DNA of 64,000 bases from Marinilactibacillus piezotolerans (lineage in GTDB: Bacteria > Bacillota > Bacilli > Lactobacillales > Carnobacteriaceae_A). Within the stretch, counting starts at the first letter, position 1; each line of letters opens with the position of its first letter. Under the pieces are notes generated by a model. It made no database searches. It had not been told where the DNA came from and worked only from the letters and a program-made list of their open reading frames with translations. The position numbers were made by a program, and so were the translations under genes. The stretch covers positions 1,054,001 to 1,118,000 of the forward strand of contig NZ_FWDP01000004.1 of NCBI RefSeq assembly GCF_900169305.1, given 5' to 3'. Shown here piece after piece: positions 8,963-18,205 of this stretch.

Positions 8963-10246
8963 ATGAAACTGTCTTATACTAAGTCTGAACACAGCTGGAT
9001 GTTTTATGACTGGGCCGCATCCGCCTTTTCTATTATTATTACAACGGCTATTTTCCCTATTTTTCTAAGCAGCTCTACAGAAGCAGCAGGAGTCTCGAAT
9101 TCAACTTCCTACTTGGGGTACACGATTTCGGCATATACCTTGATCAGTGCGCTTTTGTTCCCGGTCTTAGGAACGATGGCTGATGTAAAAGGATTTAAAA
9201 AGAAATTCTTCCTGTTTTTCTTACTGTTAGGATTGGGCGGCACAGTCAGCTTGGCGTTTATTCCACACACTAATTGGATCGGCTTGCTGATCGGCTATGC
9301 CCTCGCTTCCATCGGGATGGCCGGTGCAAACGTTTTCTATGACGGATTTTTAGTGGATATTACCGAACCTGAACGCATGAACCGTGTTTCCGCGCGCGGG
9401 TTTAGTTTAGGCTATATCGGAAGCTGTATTCCCTTTATTATCAGCATGGGGATTGTCATGCTTTCTCAAGGCGGCGTTATTCCGCTTTCGACCATTCTCG
9501 CTACCAGAATCGCCTTTATCATTACAGCATTATGGTGGGCTGTTTTCAGCATCCCGATGATCAAAAATGTTCACCAGCATCATGGTGTGGAACGCAGACC
9601 ACACTTGGTCAAACACAGCTTCAAACGGTTATTCAGCACCTTTAGAGAATTAAGCAAGTATAAATCAGCTTTTATGTTTCTGATTGCCTATATGTTATAT
9701 ATTGACGGCGTGGGCACGATCATTTCAATGTCGACTTCATATGGGACTGACCTTGGATTAGAGTCAACGGACTTGCTGGTTGTTTTGTTTGCCGTACAAG
9801 TTGTTGCTGCGCCGTTCGCTATTTTATATGGACGACTGGCCGACCGCTTCCCTGGAAAGACTATGATTTACGTGGCGATTGTTATTTATATCTTTATTTG
9901 TTTCTATGCCTTTTTCATGTCTTCTCTTGTAGATTTCTGGATTCTTGCCATGCTGGTTGCGACTTCACAAGGCGGTATTCAATCCTTGAGCCGTTCTTAT
10001 TTCGGTAGAATCATTCCTAAAGACAGAGCCAATGAATTTTTCGGTTTATATGATATCTTCGGACGTTTCGCTTCTATCATCGGACCTTTCCTGGTTGCAC
10101 GAATCACTCAATTGACAGGACAGTCAAACTACGGTGTATTCAGCCTGATTTTCTTGTTCATCCTAGGATTCATTGTATTGACAAGAGTCCCCGAGACAAA
10201 GGCTGGTCGTGAAAACGAGCGGCTGAACGAAGGCGTTTCTTCTTAA
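8963..10246 (+). CDS. MFS transporter, UMF1/Atg22-like (YxiO type)
   Basis: A 427-residue, 12-segment major facilitator. The start WMFYDWAASAFSIIITTAIFPIFL is the signature of the UMF1/Atg22-like family, as is the GGIQSLSRSYFGRIIPKDRANEFFGLYDIFGRFASIIGP segment near the end. Eukaryotic Atg22 effluxes amino acids from vacuoles; bacterial members such as B. subtilis YxiO have no settled substrate. RBS AAAGGAGAG lies 10 nt before the ATG. It ends at a strong bidirectional terminator shared with the convergent M20 peptidase gene. Confidence 0.85.
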   Translation: MKLSYTKSEHSWMFYDWAASAFSIIITTAIFPIFLSSSTEAAGVSNSTSYLGYTISAYTLISALLFPVLGTMADVKGFKKKFFLFFLLLGLGGTVSLAFIPHTNWIGLLIGYALASIGMAGANVFYDGFLVDITEPERMNRVSARGFSLGYIGSCIPFIISMGIVMLSQGGVIPLSTILATRIAFIITALWWAVFSIPMIKNVHQHHGVERRPHLVKHSFKRLFSTFRELSKYKSAFMFLIAYMLYIDGVGTIISMSTSYGTDLGLESTDLLVVLFAVQVVAAPFAILYGRLADRFPGKTMIYVAIVIYIFICFYAFFMSSLVDFWILAMLVATSQGGIQSLSRSYFGRIIPKDRANEFFGLYDIFGRFASIIGPFLVARITQLTGQSNYGVFSLIFLFILGFIVLTRVPETKAGRENERLNEGVSS

Positions 10247-10267
10247 TCTGCTCAATCAACTCAGAAT

Positions 10268-10322
10268 AAAAAACAGTCTCACGTTTCAGGAAGCGTTCAT
10301 TCCTGCGTGAGACTGTTTTTTT
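10268..10322. terminator. Bidirectional terminator
   Basis: Near-perfect stem AAACAGTCTCACG / CGTGAGACTGTTT with an inner CAGGAA/TTCCTG arm; A-run on the left and T-run on the right. It serves the convergent MFS gene (+) and M20 peptidase (-). Confidence 0.88.
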
Positions 10323-10343
10323 GCATGCTTTTATTTTATGAGT

Positions 10344-11714
10344 CTATTCTTTTTCTCCAAAGTCTTTGAGCAGTATGATCATATGCTCAATGCCCTGATA
10401 AAAGTCCTGCAGTCTGACATTTTCATTCGGTGCATGCGCACCGGACTTCGCCCAGCCTGTTCCGCTGCCTAGAATCGGTACACTTAAGTATTCTCCGAAA
10501 CCATGCATGGGACCTGTTCCAGGAGAGTTCGGGTTCAATACGATGTCTTCTCCATAGACTTTTCTAGCAGATTCCAAGACCGTTTGGACAAAGGGATCCG
10601 TCAGATCTGTCCGAAACGCTTTTTCTCCTGTGATCAGCTTTAATTCTATATCACTGAATCCTTGAGCATCCCAGTGACGACGTATCACGTCATAAACATC
10701 CTCCGGATCCATTCCCGGGACTAAACGAACGTCGATCTTAGCTTGCGCTCGTCTTGGCAGCACGGTCTTGCTGCCGGGACCGGTATACCCAGACAGCATT
10801 CCTGAGATGGTCATCGTTGGATATAAAATAAGGGCTGCCTGCGGAGACCAGGTTGTCTTTTCAGTAATCAATGGTTGTTTCAAACCGTAGTTTTCTTTCA
10901 GCTTTTCTCCATTGAATGGAATTTTTTCGACAAATGATTGTTCCAGTTCTGTTGGCGGCGTCATCAGCTCATAAAATCCATCGATCGTTACTTGATGATC
11001 TGCATTTCTGAGTGAGCTTAATGCATGCGTTAATCGCCAAGCAGCATTATTCACTACAGCCCCTTTAGAAGAATGGATATCCACCTCTGCACTGTCTACC
11101 CAGGCATCAAAATAAGCGATCCCTTTGATGCCCGCATCGATTGTAAACCGTTCTTCATTATCTTTGCTGCCGGCTTCCCAGATACATGCATCAGCTGCAA
11201 ACAAGTCCGCATATTTCTCTAAGTAAAGGTCGATCGTCGGACTCCCGATTTCTTCCTCTCCTTCAACTAAGAACTTAATGTTGCAAGGCAAACCATCTTC
11301 AGACTCACTGAGGATCTGTATGGCATTCAGTCTGGACATAAAGTTGGCTTTATTATCAGAAACTCCGCGGCAATATAAAATATCATCCTTGATGGTCGGT
11401 TCAAAGGGTTCCGTTTTCCATTCATTCAACGGATCTTCCGGCTGCACATCATAGTGGTTATAGAATAGTAATGTTTTTTCAGCATTTCCATTCTGTCCGG
11501 CTTTGAAGAACCCGTAGACGATCGGATGACCGCCCAGGTCTTCTAACAGCTTCGCTTCACCGCCGAAAGACTCTATCAACTGCTTTACATAATTCGCCGT
11601 TTCAGGAATCATTCTTTTCTGAGTTGAGACCGATTGTAACCTTAAATAATCGAAAAACGGTCCCTGATTTTTTTCAGCAGTCTCTACTATCTTTGTTGTC
11701 CATTCAGTCTCCAT
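10344..11714 (-). CDS. M20 family metallo-dipeptidase (copy 2)
   Basis: A 456-residue M20/ArgE-DapE-type zinc peptidase of the CNDP-like dipeptidase branch. Zinc and catalytic motifs seen: LLFYNHYDVQPEDP, CRGVSDNKAN, EGEEEIGSPTIDLYL and the C-terminal TGPMHGFGEYL. No signal peptide, so it acts in the cytoplasm. It is a close paralog of the gene immediately upstream (37-nt gap), so the two arose by tandem duplication and are likely co-transcribed. Both follow the Dpp peptide transporter operon, suggesting hydrolysis of imported dipeptides. Confidence 0.87.
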   Translation of the reverse strand: METEWTTKIVETAEKNQGPFFDYLRLQSVSTQKRMIPETANYVKQLIESFGGEAKLLEDLGGHPIVYGFFKAGQNGNAEKTLLFYNHYDVQPEDPLNEWKTEPFEPTIKDDILYCRGVSDNKANFMSRLNAIQILSESEDGLPCNIKFLVEGEEEIGSPTIDLYLEKYADLFAADACIWEAGSKDNEERFTIDAGIKGIAYFDAWVDSAEVDIHSSKGAVVNNAAWRLTHALSSLRNADHQVTIDGFYELMTPPTELEQSFVEKIPFNGEKLKENYGLKQPLITEKTTWSPQAALILYPTMTISGMLSGYTGPGSKTVLPRRAQAKIDVRLVPGMDPEDVYDVIRRHWDAQGFSDIELKLITGEKAFRTDLTDPFVQTVLESARKVYGEDIVLNPNSPGTGPMHGFGEYLSVPILGSGTGWAKSGAHAPNENVRLQDFYQGIEHMIILLKDFGEKE

Positions 11715-11751
11715 TCAAACGCTCCCTTTACTTTCCAATTTAACATTCGAT

Positions 11752-13119
11752 TTAATTACCAAAATCCTGAAGCAAGTATGCCATATGTGCTGTGCCTTCG
11801 TGGAAGTCTTTCAGACGGACCGATTCATTCGGTGCGTGAGCTTTAGAGTTCGCCCAGCCGCATCCGCTGCTCAAAACAGGCAAGCTCAAGTATTTATCAA
11901 AATTATACATTGGGCCTGTTCCTGCATTGTTGGGAGAAAGGACAATATCCGTTCCTTCTCCGTAGGCCTTTTGAGCAGATTCTACTACTGTCGTTACGAA
12001 ATCATTCGTCAAGTCAGAACGGAACGCTTTCTGTGCTTTGATCAACTCTAATTTAACATCTTCAAATCCATGTTTATCCAGATGTGTTCTGATCAAATCA
12101 TGGATTTTTTCGGGATCCTGCCCCGGCACGATGCGGCAGTCCAGTTTTGCAGATGCTGCTCTTGGCAGAACCGTTTTACTCCCGGGACCCGTATAGCCAG
12201 AAATAAATCCGCAGATGGTCATCGTCGGATAGAAGGCTAATGCTTCATTCGGTGTCCAGTCCAGATCTTTTGTGATCAATGGGTGTTTCAGTCCATATAA
12301 AGCTTGAGTTTTATCTTCATCAAACGGCTTTTTACCAACGACTTCTTTTTCCAGGTCTGTTGGCGGCGTTATGTCATCATAAAATCCTTCTACGAGTATT
12401 TGGTTATCAGCTGAACGTAAACTGGCTAAAGCATGTGTCAGTCTCCAGGCTGCATTATCGACAACAGCTCCGATAGAAGAATGAATATCCACGTCTGCAC
12501 TTTCGACAGCCAGATCAAAGTAAGCCATTCCCTTGATCCCTGCTTCGATCACATAATTCTCATCTTCGTCTTTACCGCCGAATTCCCAAATACATGCGTC
12601 TGCTTTAAATAGATCAGCATATTTTTCTAAGTACGCGCCTAATGAAGGACTCCCGTTTTCTTCTTCTCCTTCAATCAGGAATTTCACATTACACGGCAGC
12701 CCTTCTTCGGTATCCAATAAAGCTTCGATTGCATTCAATCGAACCATCAGATTTGCTTTATTGTCCGCCACACCGCGGCAGTATAAAATGCCGTCTTTCA
12801 CAGTCGGTTCAAAAGGTGCACTTTCCCACTCATCAATCGGATCTTCCGGTTGAACATCATAATGATTGTAGAATAAGATCGTTTTCTCTGCATTTCCTTT
12901 TTTTCCTGCTGGGAAATAAGCATAAACGACCGGGTTGCCGCCCAGGTCATCCAGAATCTGTACTTCTCCGCCGGTTCTTTCCAGCATTCCTTTTACATAT
13001 TCCACAGTCTCTGGAATCATGCGGTCTTGGGTCGACACGGATTCAAGTCTTAAATAATCAAAAAATTCATCCATGCGGTCGTCAATGACTGTCTGCAGCT
13101 TTTCTTCTAACGTACTCAT
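11752..13119 (-). CDS. M20 family metallo-dipeptidase (copy 1)
   Basis: A 455-residue paralog of the downstream gene with the same motif series: LFYNHYDVQPEDP, CRGVADNKAN, IEGEEENGSPSLGAYL and TGPMYNFDKYLSLP. In this copy the HGFG of the sister gene reads YNFD, so the loop that carries a conserved His in the sister differs here; specificity may have changed. RBS GAAGGAACC precedes the ATG. A -10-like TATAAT sits at 13159-13164 after the dpp terminator, so this pair may have its own promoter. Confidence 0.87.
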   Translation of the reverse strand: MSTLEEKLQTVIDDRMDEFFDYLRLESVSTQDRMIPETVEYVKGMLERTGGEVQILDDLGGNPVVYAYFPAGKKGNAEKTILFYNHYDVQPEDPIDEWESAPFEPTVKDGILYCRGVADNKANLMVRLNAIEALLDTEEGLPCNVKFLIEGEEENGSPSLGAYLEKYADLFKADACIWEFGGKDEDENYVIEAGIKGMAYFDLAVESADVDIHSSIGAVVDNAAWRLTHALASLRSADNQILVEGFYDDITPPTDLEKEVVGKKPFDEDKTQALYGLKHPLITKDLDWTPNEALAFYPTMTICGFISGYTGPGSKTVLPRAASAKLDCRIVPGQDPEKIHDLIRTHLDKHGFEDVKLELIKAQKAFRSDLTNDFVTTVVESAQKAYGEGTDIVLSPNNAGTGPMYNFDKYLSLPVLSSGCGWANSKAHAPNESVRLKDFHEGTAHMAYLLQDFGN

Positions 13120-13173
13120 CTGTTGGGTTCCTTCTTTCGTTATAATTGGTTTCTCTCATTATACCTTAAGGTG

Positions 13174-13244
13174 AAAAACAAAGAGACTGAATCTGAGATT
13201 TCTAAAACCTGTTGCCTTTAGAATATTCTCGATGATTCAGCCTC
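13174..13244 (-). terminator. Terminator at the end of the dpp operon
   Basis: Stem GAGGCTGAATC / GATTCAGTCTC (11 bp with one G-U) around a second inner helix, followed on the minus strand by TTTGTTTTT. Confidence 0.7.
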
Positions 13245-13305
13245 CCCTTTATACTATCCATTTATTTAAGCTATAGAACTGGGACCATCCCGATTCGTTG
13301 TTCAT

Positions 13306-14286
13306 TTAAGCGTATTTTTGACCTTCTCGCATCAATCTTTCGCGTTTTTTCTGATACAACTCGATTTCATCTTCGTGACAATAGATAAAATGCTCTGGTG
13401 CGATCTCATGCAACCCGACTTTTGTCAGATCCTTATAATTGTGGTACTCAGGATCATACTCTGTTCTGACGCGTGTTCGTTCATTTTCAGGATCAGGCGT
13501 CGGAATTGCTGAAAGTAATGACTCCGTGTACGGATGCAGCGGCGCTTGATACAGTTCATCTGCTTCCGCAACTTCCAGCATCCGTCCGCTGTTCATTACA
13601 CCAATTCGGTCGCTGATATATTTGACCATCGATAAATCATGGGCAATAAACAAGTACGTCAGATTATTTTCTTTTTTCAAGTCTTTCAGCAAGTTGACCA
13701 CTTGTGCCTGAATCGATACATCCAAAGCGGAGATCGCTTCATCAGCAATGATAAAGTCCGGCTCGACTGCCAGCGCACGAGCAATTCCTACCCGCTGGCA
13801 CTGTCCACCTGAAAACTCTTTGGGATAACGATTGGCAAACTCCTTGCTGAGTCCAACGGCTTCCAGCAATTCATACACTCTCTCAGTCCGCTTTTTGCTG
13901 TCTTTGTAAAGCCCGTGAACCTTTAGTGCGCCTCCGACAATATCTTTGACGGTAATTCTCGGGTTCAATGATGCATAGGGATCTTGAAAGATCATCTGCA
14001 TCGATTTCCGGAAGTCCAGCAGCTGTTTGCGACCACTGATTTTTGAGATATCTTTGCCTTTATATAAAATCTGTCCGCCGGTAATGTCGCCGAGTTTGAT
14101 CAGTGACCGTCCAGTCGTTGATTTACCACTGCCGGATTCTCCAACCAAGCCGAATGTCTCACCTTCATAGATATTGAAGCTGACATCCTTGACTGCTTGG
14201 ACTTCATTTTTCTTTCCTTCGTTAAAATACTTTTTATATCCATGGATCTCAACAATCGTATTTTTTTCTTTAACCTCTGCTGCCAA
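13306..14286 (-). CDS. dppF: Peptide ABC transporter ATP-binding protein (DppF/OppF)
   Basis: An ABC ATPase of the oligopeptide/dipeptide family, about 326 residues. Walker A GESGSGKSTTGRSL, signature FSGGQCQRVGIARAL and Walker B FIIADEAISALDVS are visible, plus the family C-terminal region with HPYTESLLSAIP. The frame is open for five more codons, but the perfect GGAGGTG (14293-14299) ends 6 nt before the TTG at 14284-14286, so the start is placed there. That leaves a 17-nt overlap with dppD, indicating coupling. It pairs with DppD as a heterodimer. Confidence 0.92.
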   Translation of the reverse strand: MAAEVKEKNTIVEIHGYKKYFNEGKKNEVQAVKDVSFNIYEGETFGLVGESGSGKSTTGRSLIKLGDITGGQILYKGKDISKISGRKQLLDFRKSMQMIFQDPYASLNPRITVKDIVGGALKVHGLYKDSKKRTERVYELLEAVGLSKEFANRYPKEFSGGQCQRVGIARALAVEPDFIIADEAISALDVSIQAQVVNLLKDLKKENNLTYLFIAHDLSMVKYISDRIGVMNSGRMLEVAEADELYQAPLHPYTESLLSAIPTPDPENERTRVRTEYDPEYHNYKDLTKVGLHEIAPEHFIYCHEDEIELYQKKRERLMREGQKYA

Positions 14287-15364
14287 TGGCTTCACCTCCA
14301 ACTTGACTACTGATCTTTTTTGATGTGAATAGTGCTTCGTATTTCGCTTTTCGTCGAATAACTTCTGCTGGCGGTGTCACATCCGGCGCATCTGGATGCA
14401 ATAACCAGGTTTTTGCATAGTGCGTATCTGTTACCTTGAACATTTCAGGTTCTTGTTCAAAATCAATTGCCAATGCATAATCATTTCTAGGCGCAAAAGC
14501 ATCTCCTTTTGGCGGATGCAGCAGATTCGGTGGTGAGCCTGGAATATTGTACAGATCCGTCTGGTGGATATCCAGCGTCGGCATAGATGCCAGCAGTCCC
14601 CATGTATAAGGGTGCATTGGATTATAGAAAATTTCATCAGCTGTTCCAATCTCTACAATTTGTCCAGCATACATAACAGCCACTCGATCCGCCATCTGTG
14701 CTACCACTCCTAAATCATGGGTAATGAAGATAATGGATGTTTCCATTTTGTGTTTCAAGTCATTCATCAAATTTAAGATTTGTGCTTGAATGGTCACGTC
14801 TAAAGCCGTTGTCGGCTCGTCAGCAATCAAGATCTTCGGTTCGCAAGCTAACGAAATAGCAATCATAACCCGTTGTCTCATCCCGCCGGAAAATTGATGC
14901 GGATAATGCTTATGCGTCTGTTCCGGATTTTTAATGCCGACAAGTTTCATCAACTCGATTGCTTTGTCTTTTGCCTTTTCTGCCGGTACATTCTGATGAG
15001 CGATGATCGGTTCTGCAATCTGTCTCCACACTTGCATGGTCGGATTCAAAGAGGTCATTGGATCTTGGAAGATCATGGCAATATCGTTTCCGCGGATCGA
15101 TTGCATTTCTTTATCTGAGATCGTCAGTAAGTCTTTGTCTTCATATAAGATCTGACCGCTTTCTATAATCGAATTTTTCTTCGGCAATAAACGGTTGACG
15201 GCTTTTGTTGAGACCGATTTCCCTGAACCGGATTCTCCTACTATGGCTAATGTCTCGCCTTTTTTTAGTTCAAAATTGACGCCTCGAACAGCCTGGACTT
15301 TCCCTTCGAATGTCTTAAAAGAAATGGCCAAATCCTTTACTTCCAGCACATTTGTATTATCCAT
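14270..15364 (-). CDS. dppD: Peptide ABC transporter ATP-binding protein (DppD/OppD)
   Basis: A 364-residue ABC ATPase with Walker A GESGSGKSVSTKAV, signature FSGGMRQRVMIAISLA and Walker B ILIADEPTTALDVT. The C-terminal extension has the conserved PLLHPP-like stretch (GSPPNLLHPPKGDAFAPRN) but the second and third cysteines of the usual Fe-S-like cluster motif are not obvious: the region reads FAPRN rather than CPFAPRC. Lies between dppA and dppF. Confidence 0.92.
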   Translation of the reverse strand: MDNTNVLEVKDLAISFKTFEGKVQAVRGVNFELKKGETLAIVGESGSGKSVSTKAVNRLLPKKNSIIESGQILYEDKDLLTISDKEMQSIRGNDIAMIFQDPMTSLNPTMQVWRQIAEPIIAHQNVPAEKAKDKAIELMKLVGIKNPEQTHKHYPHQFSGGMRQRVMIAISLACEPKILIADEPTTALDVTIQAQILNLMNDLKHKMETSIIFITHDLGVVAQMADRVAVMYAGQIVEIGTADEIFYNPMHPYTWGLLASMPTLDIHQTDLYNIPGSPPNLLHPPKGDAFAPRNDYALAIDFEQEPEMFKVTDTHYAKTWLLHPDAPDVTPPAEVIRRKAKYEALFTSKKISSQVGGEAIGSRG

Positions 15365-15406
15365 ATGTTCCCCACCTCTATCTTTCCTTATTCTCTTACC
15401 ACAACA

Positions 15407-15428
15407 GGACGCATCAGTTGATACGTCC
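15407..15428 (-). other. Intercistronic hairpin between dppA and dppD
   Basis: Inverted repeat GGACG-ATC / GAT-CGTCC with no T-run, in the 102-nt gap between the binding-protein gene and the ATPase genes. Such hairpins often stabilise the binding-protein mRNA segment so that it is made in excess; that role is inference. Confidence 0.4.
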
Positions 15429-15466
15429 TCTCGGGCAACCCTGCAGTTTTCAGTATTTCCTATCTT

Positions 15467-17137
15467 TTATTCTTGAGGCTCAAGCGTCCATTCATGAACG
15501 TCATGTAGTGAACCTGCCCAGTATTCATTGGTTCCGCCATTCAAGTAATCCACTTGTACGGAGAACTGTGAATCTGAGTAAAGCGGAGCGAGAACTCCTT
15601 GATCTTGCATGTATTGTGATAGTTCTTCGTAAATTGGGAAGCGTTCTTCAAAACTTGTTCCTGCAATCCCTTGTTCTAGTAAATCATCGATGACTGGGTC
15701 TGCTGTACCTGTATTATTTGAAGAAGCTCCGGTTTGGATATAACTTGACACGTTCGGGTCAACAGTGTGTCCGAAGCCCATCAGACCGATATCGTAATCC
15801 ATATCTTGAGCTGTCTGCAGCCAAGTCGGGAAGTCGTAGTTTTGCTGATCGACTTGAACACCGATCTCTGTCAAAGCTTGTTGGATCAAGTTACCATTTT
15901 GTTCTCTGACAGCATTTCCTGTAGGCACACCGAATTTAAGCGGTTGGCTGAAGTCGAATCCAGCATCTTCCAGCATTTGTTTAGCCAGTTCCGGATCGTA
16001 TTCAAGCGGTTCTACGGCATCTGATTGGTATGGACTTGCTGAAGAATACATACTTGCCAGTACTTCTCCACGTCCTTCCAGCAGATTGTCCACAGGCAAC
16101 TGACGATCAATTGCATGGATCAATGCTTTACGAACTTCCGGATCAGGGAAACGCTCATTGTTGATGATCATATATTGACCATTAAAACTCGGGTTTTCCT
16201 GAACAACGATGCCTTCTGTTTCTTCAAGAATAGAAACATCTTGAGTCGGGATCATTCCAATTCCGCCTCCAGCAGTCATATGCAGATTACCAGCTTGAAG
16301 TTCTGTGACCAGTGTCGTTCCATTCATCACTTTTCCGTAAATCGTGTTGATTTTCGGAGCACCTCTGTAATAGTCAGGGTTTGCTTCTAAATGAATATAG
16401 TTCCCATTATCATATTCTGCAAAGGTATAAGGTCCGCTGAATACGCTTGGTTGAGTTGCTGCTTCTGAATTTGAAATCTCAGACGGTTCGATTTCTCCGA
16501 AAACATGTTCCGGTGCAATCAATACGTTAAACCCGATAAATTCTTTCATCAACGCCGGATCGACTGGCTGCTTCGTTGTAATCGTCAGTGATTTATCTCC
16601 AGTGACTTCAACACCTGAAAGTGAATCTGCACCTTCTGCTAATTTTCCTGCATCATCTGTCCCTTCAATCAACGTTGAACTCGTCCCTAACGTTGTTTCA
16701 ACTTCTGGATCCGCAATAGCATTTAATGTAAAGGCTACGTCATCTGCCGTGACAGGTTCCCCATCTGTCCAGTTGGCTTCCGGATCAATTTCGATCGTGA
16801 AGGTCTGATTGTCTTCCGTCTCAAAACTGGAAGCTAACGCACTATCCCATTGATCCGCTTCCGGCATAACCAGCAAGCTGTCATACATAAACCGCTGAAC
16901 CCATTTCCCCGCTACACCTGGTGCATAAAATGGATTGAAACTGTCTGGTGCATTGGTCATTCCGACCATCAATGTGCTGGTATCTCCTTCTTCAACTTGC
17001 GGCCCGCTGCTTTCTCCTTCTGTACCGCTCGCTGTATCCTCAGGACCTGGTACCGCTGAATCTCCACAAGCTGCTAATACAAGTGTTGAGGCAAAGATTG
17101 TTGCTCCGAATTTAACGTTCTTTTTCCAATTTGACAT
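15467..17137 (-). CDS. dppA: Peptide ABC transporter substrate-binding lipoprotein (DppA/OppA)
   Basis: A 556-residue family 5 solute-binding protein. Lipobox LVLAAC with Cys at residue 24, then an acidic Gly/Ser/Glu linker. The typical family segment DNQTFTIEIDPEANWTDGEPVTADDVAFTLNAI is present, with VRKALIHAIDRQ later. It captures peptides outside the membrane for the DppBC channel. In the operon it sits between dppC and dppD (order B-C-A-D-F). Substrate range (di- or oligopeptide, or another family ligand such as nickel or haem) is not readable; the neighbouring M20 peptidases favour peptides. Confidence 0.9.
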   Translation of the reverse strand: MSNWKKNVKFGATIFASTLVLAACGDSAVPGPEDTASGTEGESSGPQVEEGDTSTLMVGMTNAPDSFNPFYAPGVAGKWVQRFMYDSLLVMPEADQWDSALASSFETEDNQTFTIEIDPEANWTDGEPVTADDVAFTLNAIADPEVETTLGTSSTLIEGTDDAGKLAEGADSLSGVEVTGDKSLTITTKQPVDPALMKEFIGFNVLIAPEHVFGEIEPSEISNSEAATQPSVFSGPYTFAEYDNGNYIHLEANPDYYRGAPKINTIYGKVMNGTTLVTELQAGNLHMTAGGGIGMIPTQDVSILEETEGIVVQENPSFNGQYMIINNERFPDPEVRKALIHAIDRQLPVDNLLEGRGEVLASMYSSASPYQSDAVEPLEYDPELAKQMLEDAGFDFSQPLKFGVPTGNAVREQNGNLIQQALTEIGVQVDQQNYDFPTWLQTAQDMDYDIGLMGFGHTVDPNVSSYIQTGASSNNTGTADPVIDDLLEQGIAGTSFEERFPIYEELSQYMQDQGVLAPLYSDSQFSVQVDYLNGGTNEYWAGSLHDVHEWTLEPQE

Positions 17138-17231
17138 GTAAATTCTCCCCTTTTATCAGTCGTTCAATTTAGCGATCTGATGATTCCCCAACCCTCAGAT
17201 GCTTGATTATTCGTCTAATGGCTTGCTTCGT

Positions 17232-18194
17232 TTATCCTTTATTCTCCCCTTCAACGGCTTCTCTTAATCCTTCACCGATAAAGTTGATGGCTAATACTGC
17301 AACAAAGATCAAAATTCCGGCTGGTACCCATCTCCATGGTTCAGCTGTCAATACACGAATCGACTGGGCGCCTGATAAGATGTTCCCCCAGCTTGGTCTT
17401 GGCGGTTGTACTCCAACACCTAAGAAACTCAAGGAAGCTTCTGTAAGGATCGCTGTTGCGATTCCGAAAGTTGCATTAACCAAGATCGGTGAAATGACAT
17501 TCGGCAAGATATGAACAAACAGAATACCGAATGTGGAATACCCTGTCGCCTCAGCTGCTAAGACAAAATCCTGTCCTTTCAGTGTCATGACTTGTCCTCT
17601 AACCAGCCTGCAAAGCGGCGGCCAGCTTAAAACTCCCAGCACAATCGTTACGACCCAGATTCCTGATCCTAGTAAAGAAACCAATGTCAAAATGACGAGA
17701 AAGAATGGAAAAGACATGAACGCTTCAGTCACTCTCATGACAATCGCATCAATCACTCCGCCAAAGTAGCCAGAAACCAACCCCAAAGTGGTTCCAATCA
17801 CAACGTAGATCGCGACTGAGAATAACCCGACGGTCATAGAGACTTGCGTACCATGAATCAGACGTGTCAGTACATCTCTTCCAATATCATCCGTTCCCAA
17901 GAAAAAGTTGTCATACGGTGCTGCCTGGAACTGACCTACCGAAGCATCTCTAGGATGCGGCGAAATCTGTTCAGCAAATATCGCAACCAATATCATCGCA
18001 ATAAAGATTACTAAACTGACAACGGCCACTTTATTTTTAAAGAAACGCTTGGCAATTGTTTTGAAATAACTATCGCCTGCTGTGACGACTTGTTCTGCCG
18101 CGCTTCCAGGGAAATTGACACGTTCTGTCGAATTGACCAGATGAAATAGTGCATTTGCGTTTTTATTGTGCCCTGCATTTTGAGCCATTTTCAT
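17232..18194 (-). CDS. dppC: Peptide ABC transporter permease (DppC/OppC)
   Basis: A 320-residue permease with an N-terminal extended cytoplasmic segment, one segment (VAVVSLVIFIAMILVAIFAE) followed by the OppC signature HPRDASVGQFQAAPYDNFFLGTDDIGRDVLTRLIHG (quoted only as landmarks: GTDDIGRDVL), and the EAA loop near LAAEATGYSTFGILFVHILPN. Six membrane segments in all. Located 11 nt after dppB, so co-transcribed. Confidence 0.92.
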   Translation of the reverse strand: MKMAQNAGHNKNANALFHLVNSTERVNFPGSAAEQVVTAGDSYFKTIAKRFFKNKVAVVSLVIFIAMILVAIFAEQISPHPRDASVGQFQAAPYDNFFLGTDDIGRDVLTRLIHGTQVSMTVGLFSVAIYVVIGTTLGLVSGYFGGVIDAIVMRVTEAFMSFPFFLVILTLVSLLGSGIWVVTIVLGVLSWPPLCRLVRGQVMTLKGQDFVLAAEATGYSTFGILFVHILPNVISPILVNATFGIATAILTEASLSFLGVGVQPPRPSWGNILSGAQSIRVLTAEPWRWVPAGILIFVAVLAINFIGEGLREAVEGENKG

Positions 18195-18205
18195 CTCCCC
18201 TTCTC

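Noticed and set aside
12642-13088. Long plus-strand ORF opposite the M20 dipeptidase
   Set aside because: It is antisense to a gene with clear catalytic motifs, and its composition is that of a shadow frame.
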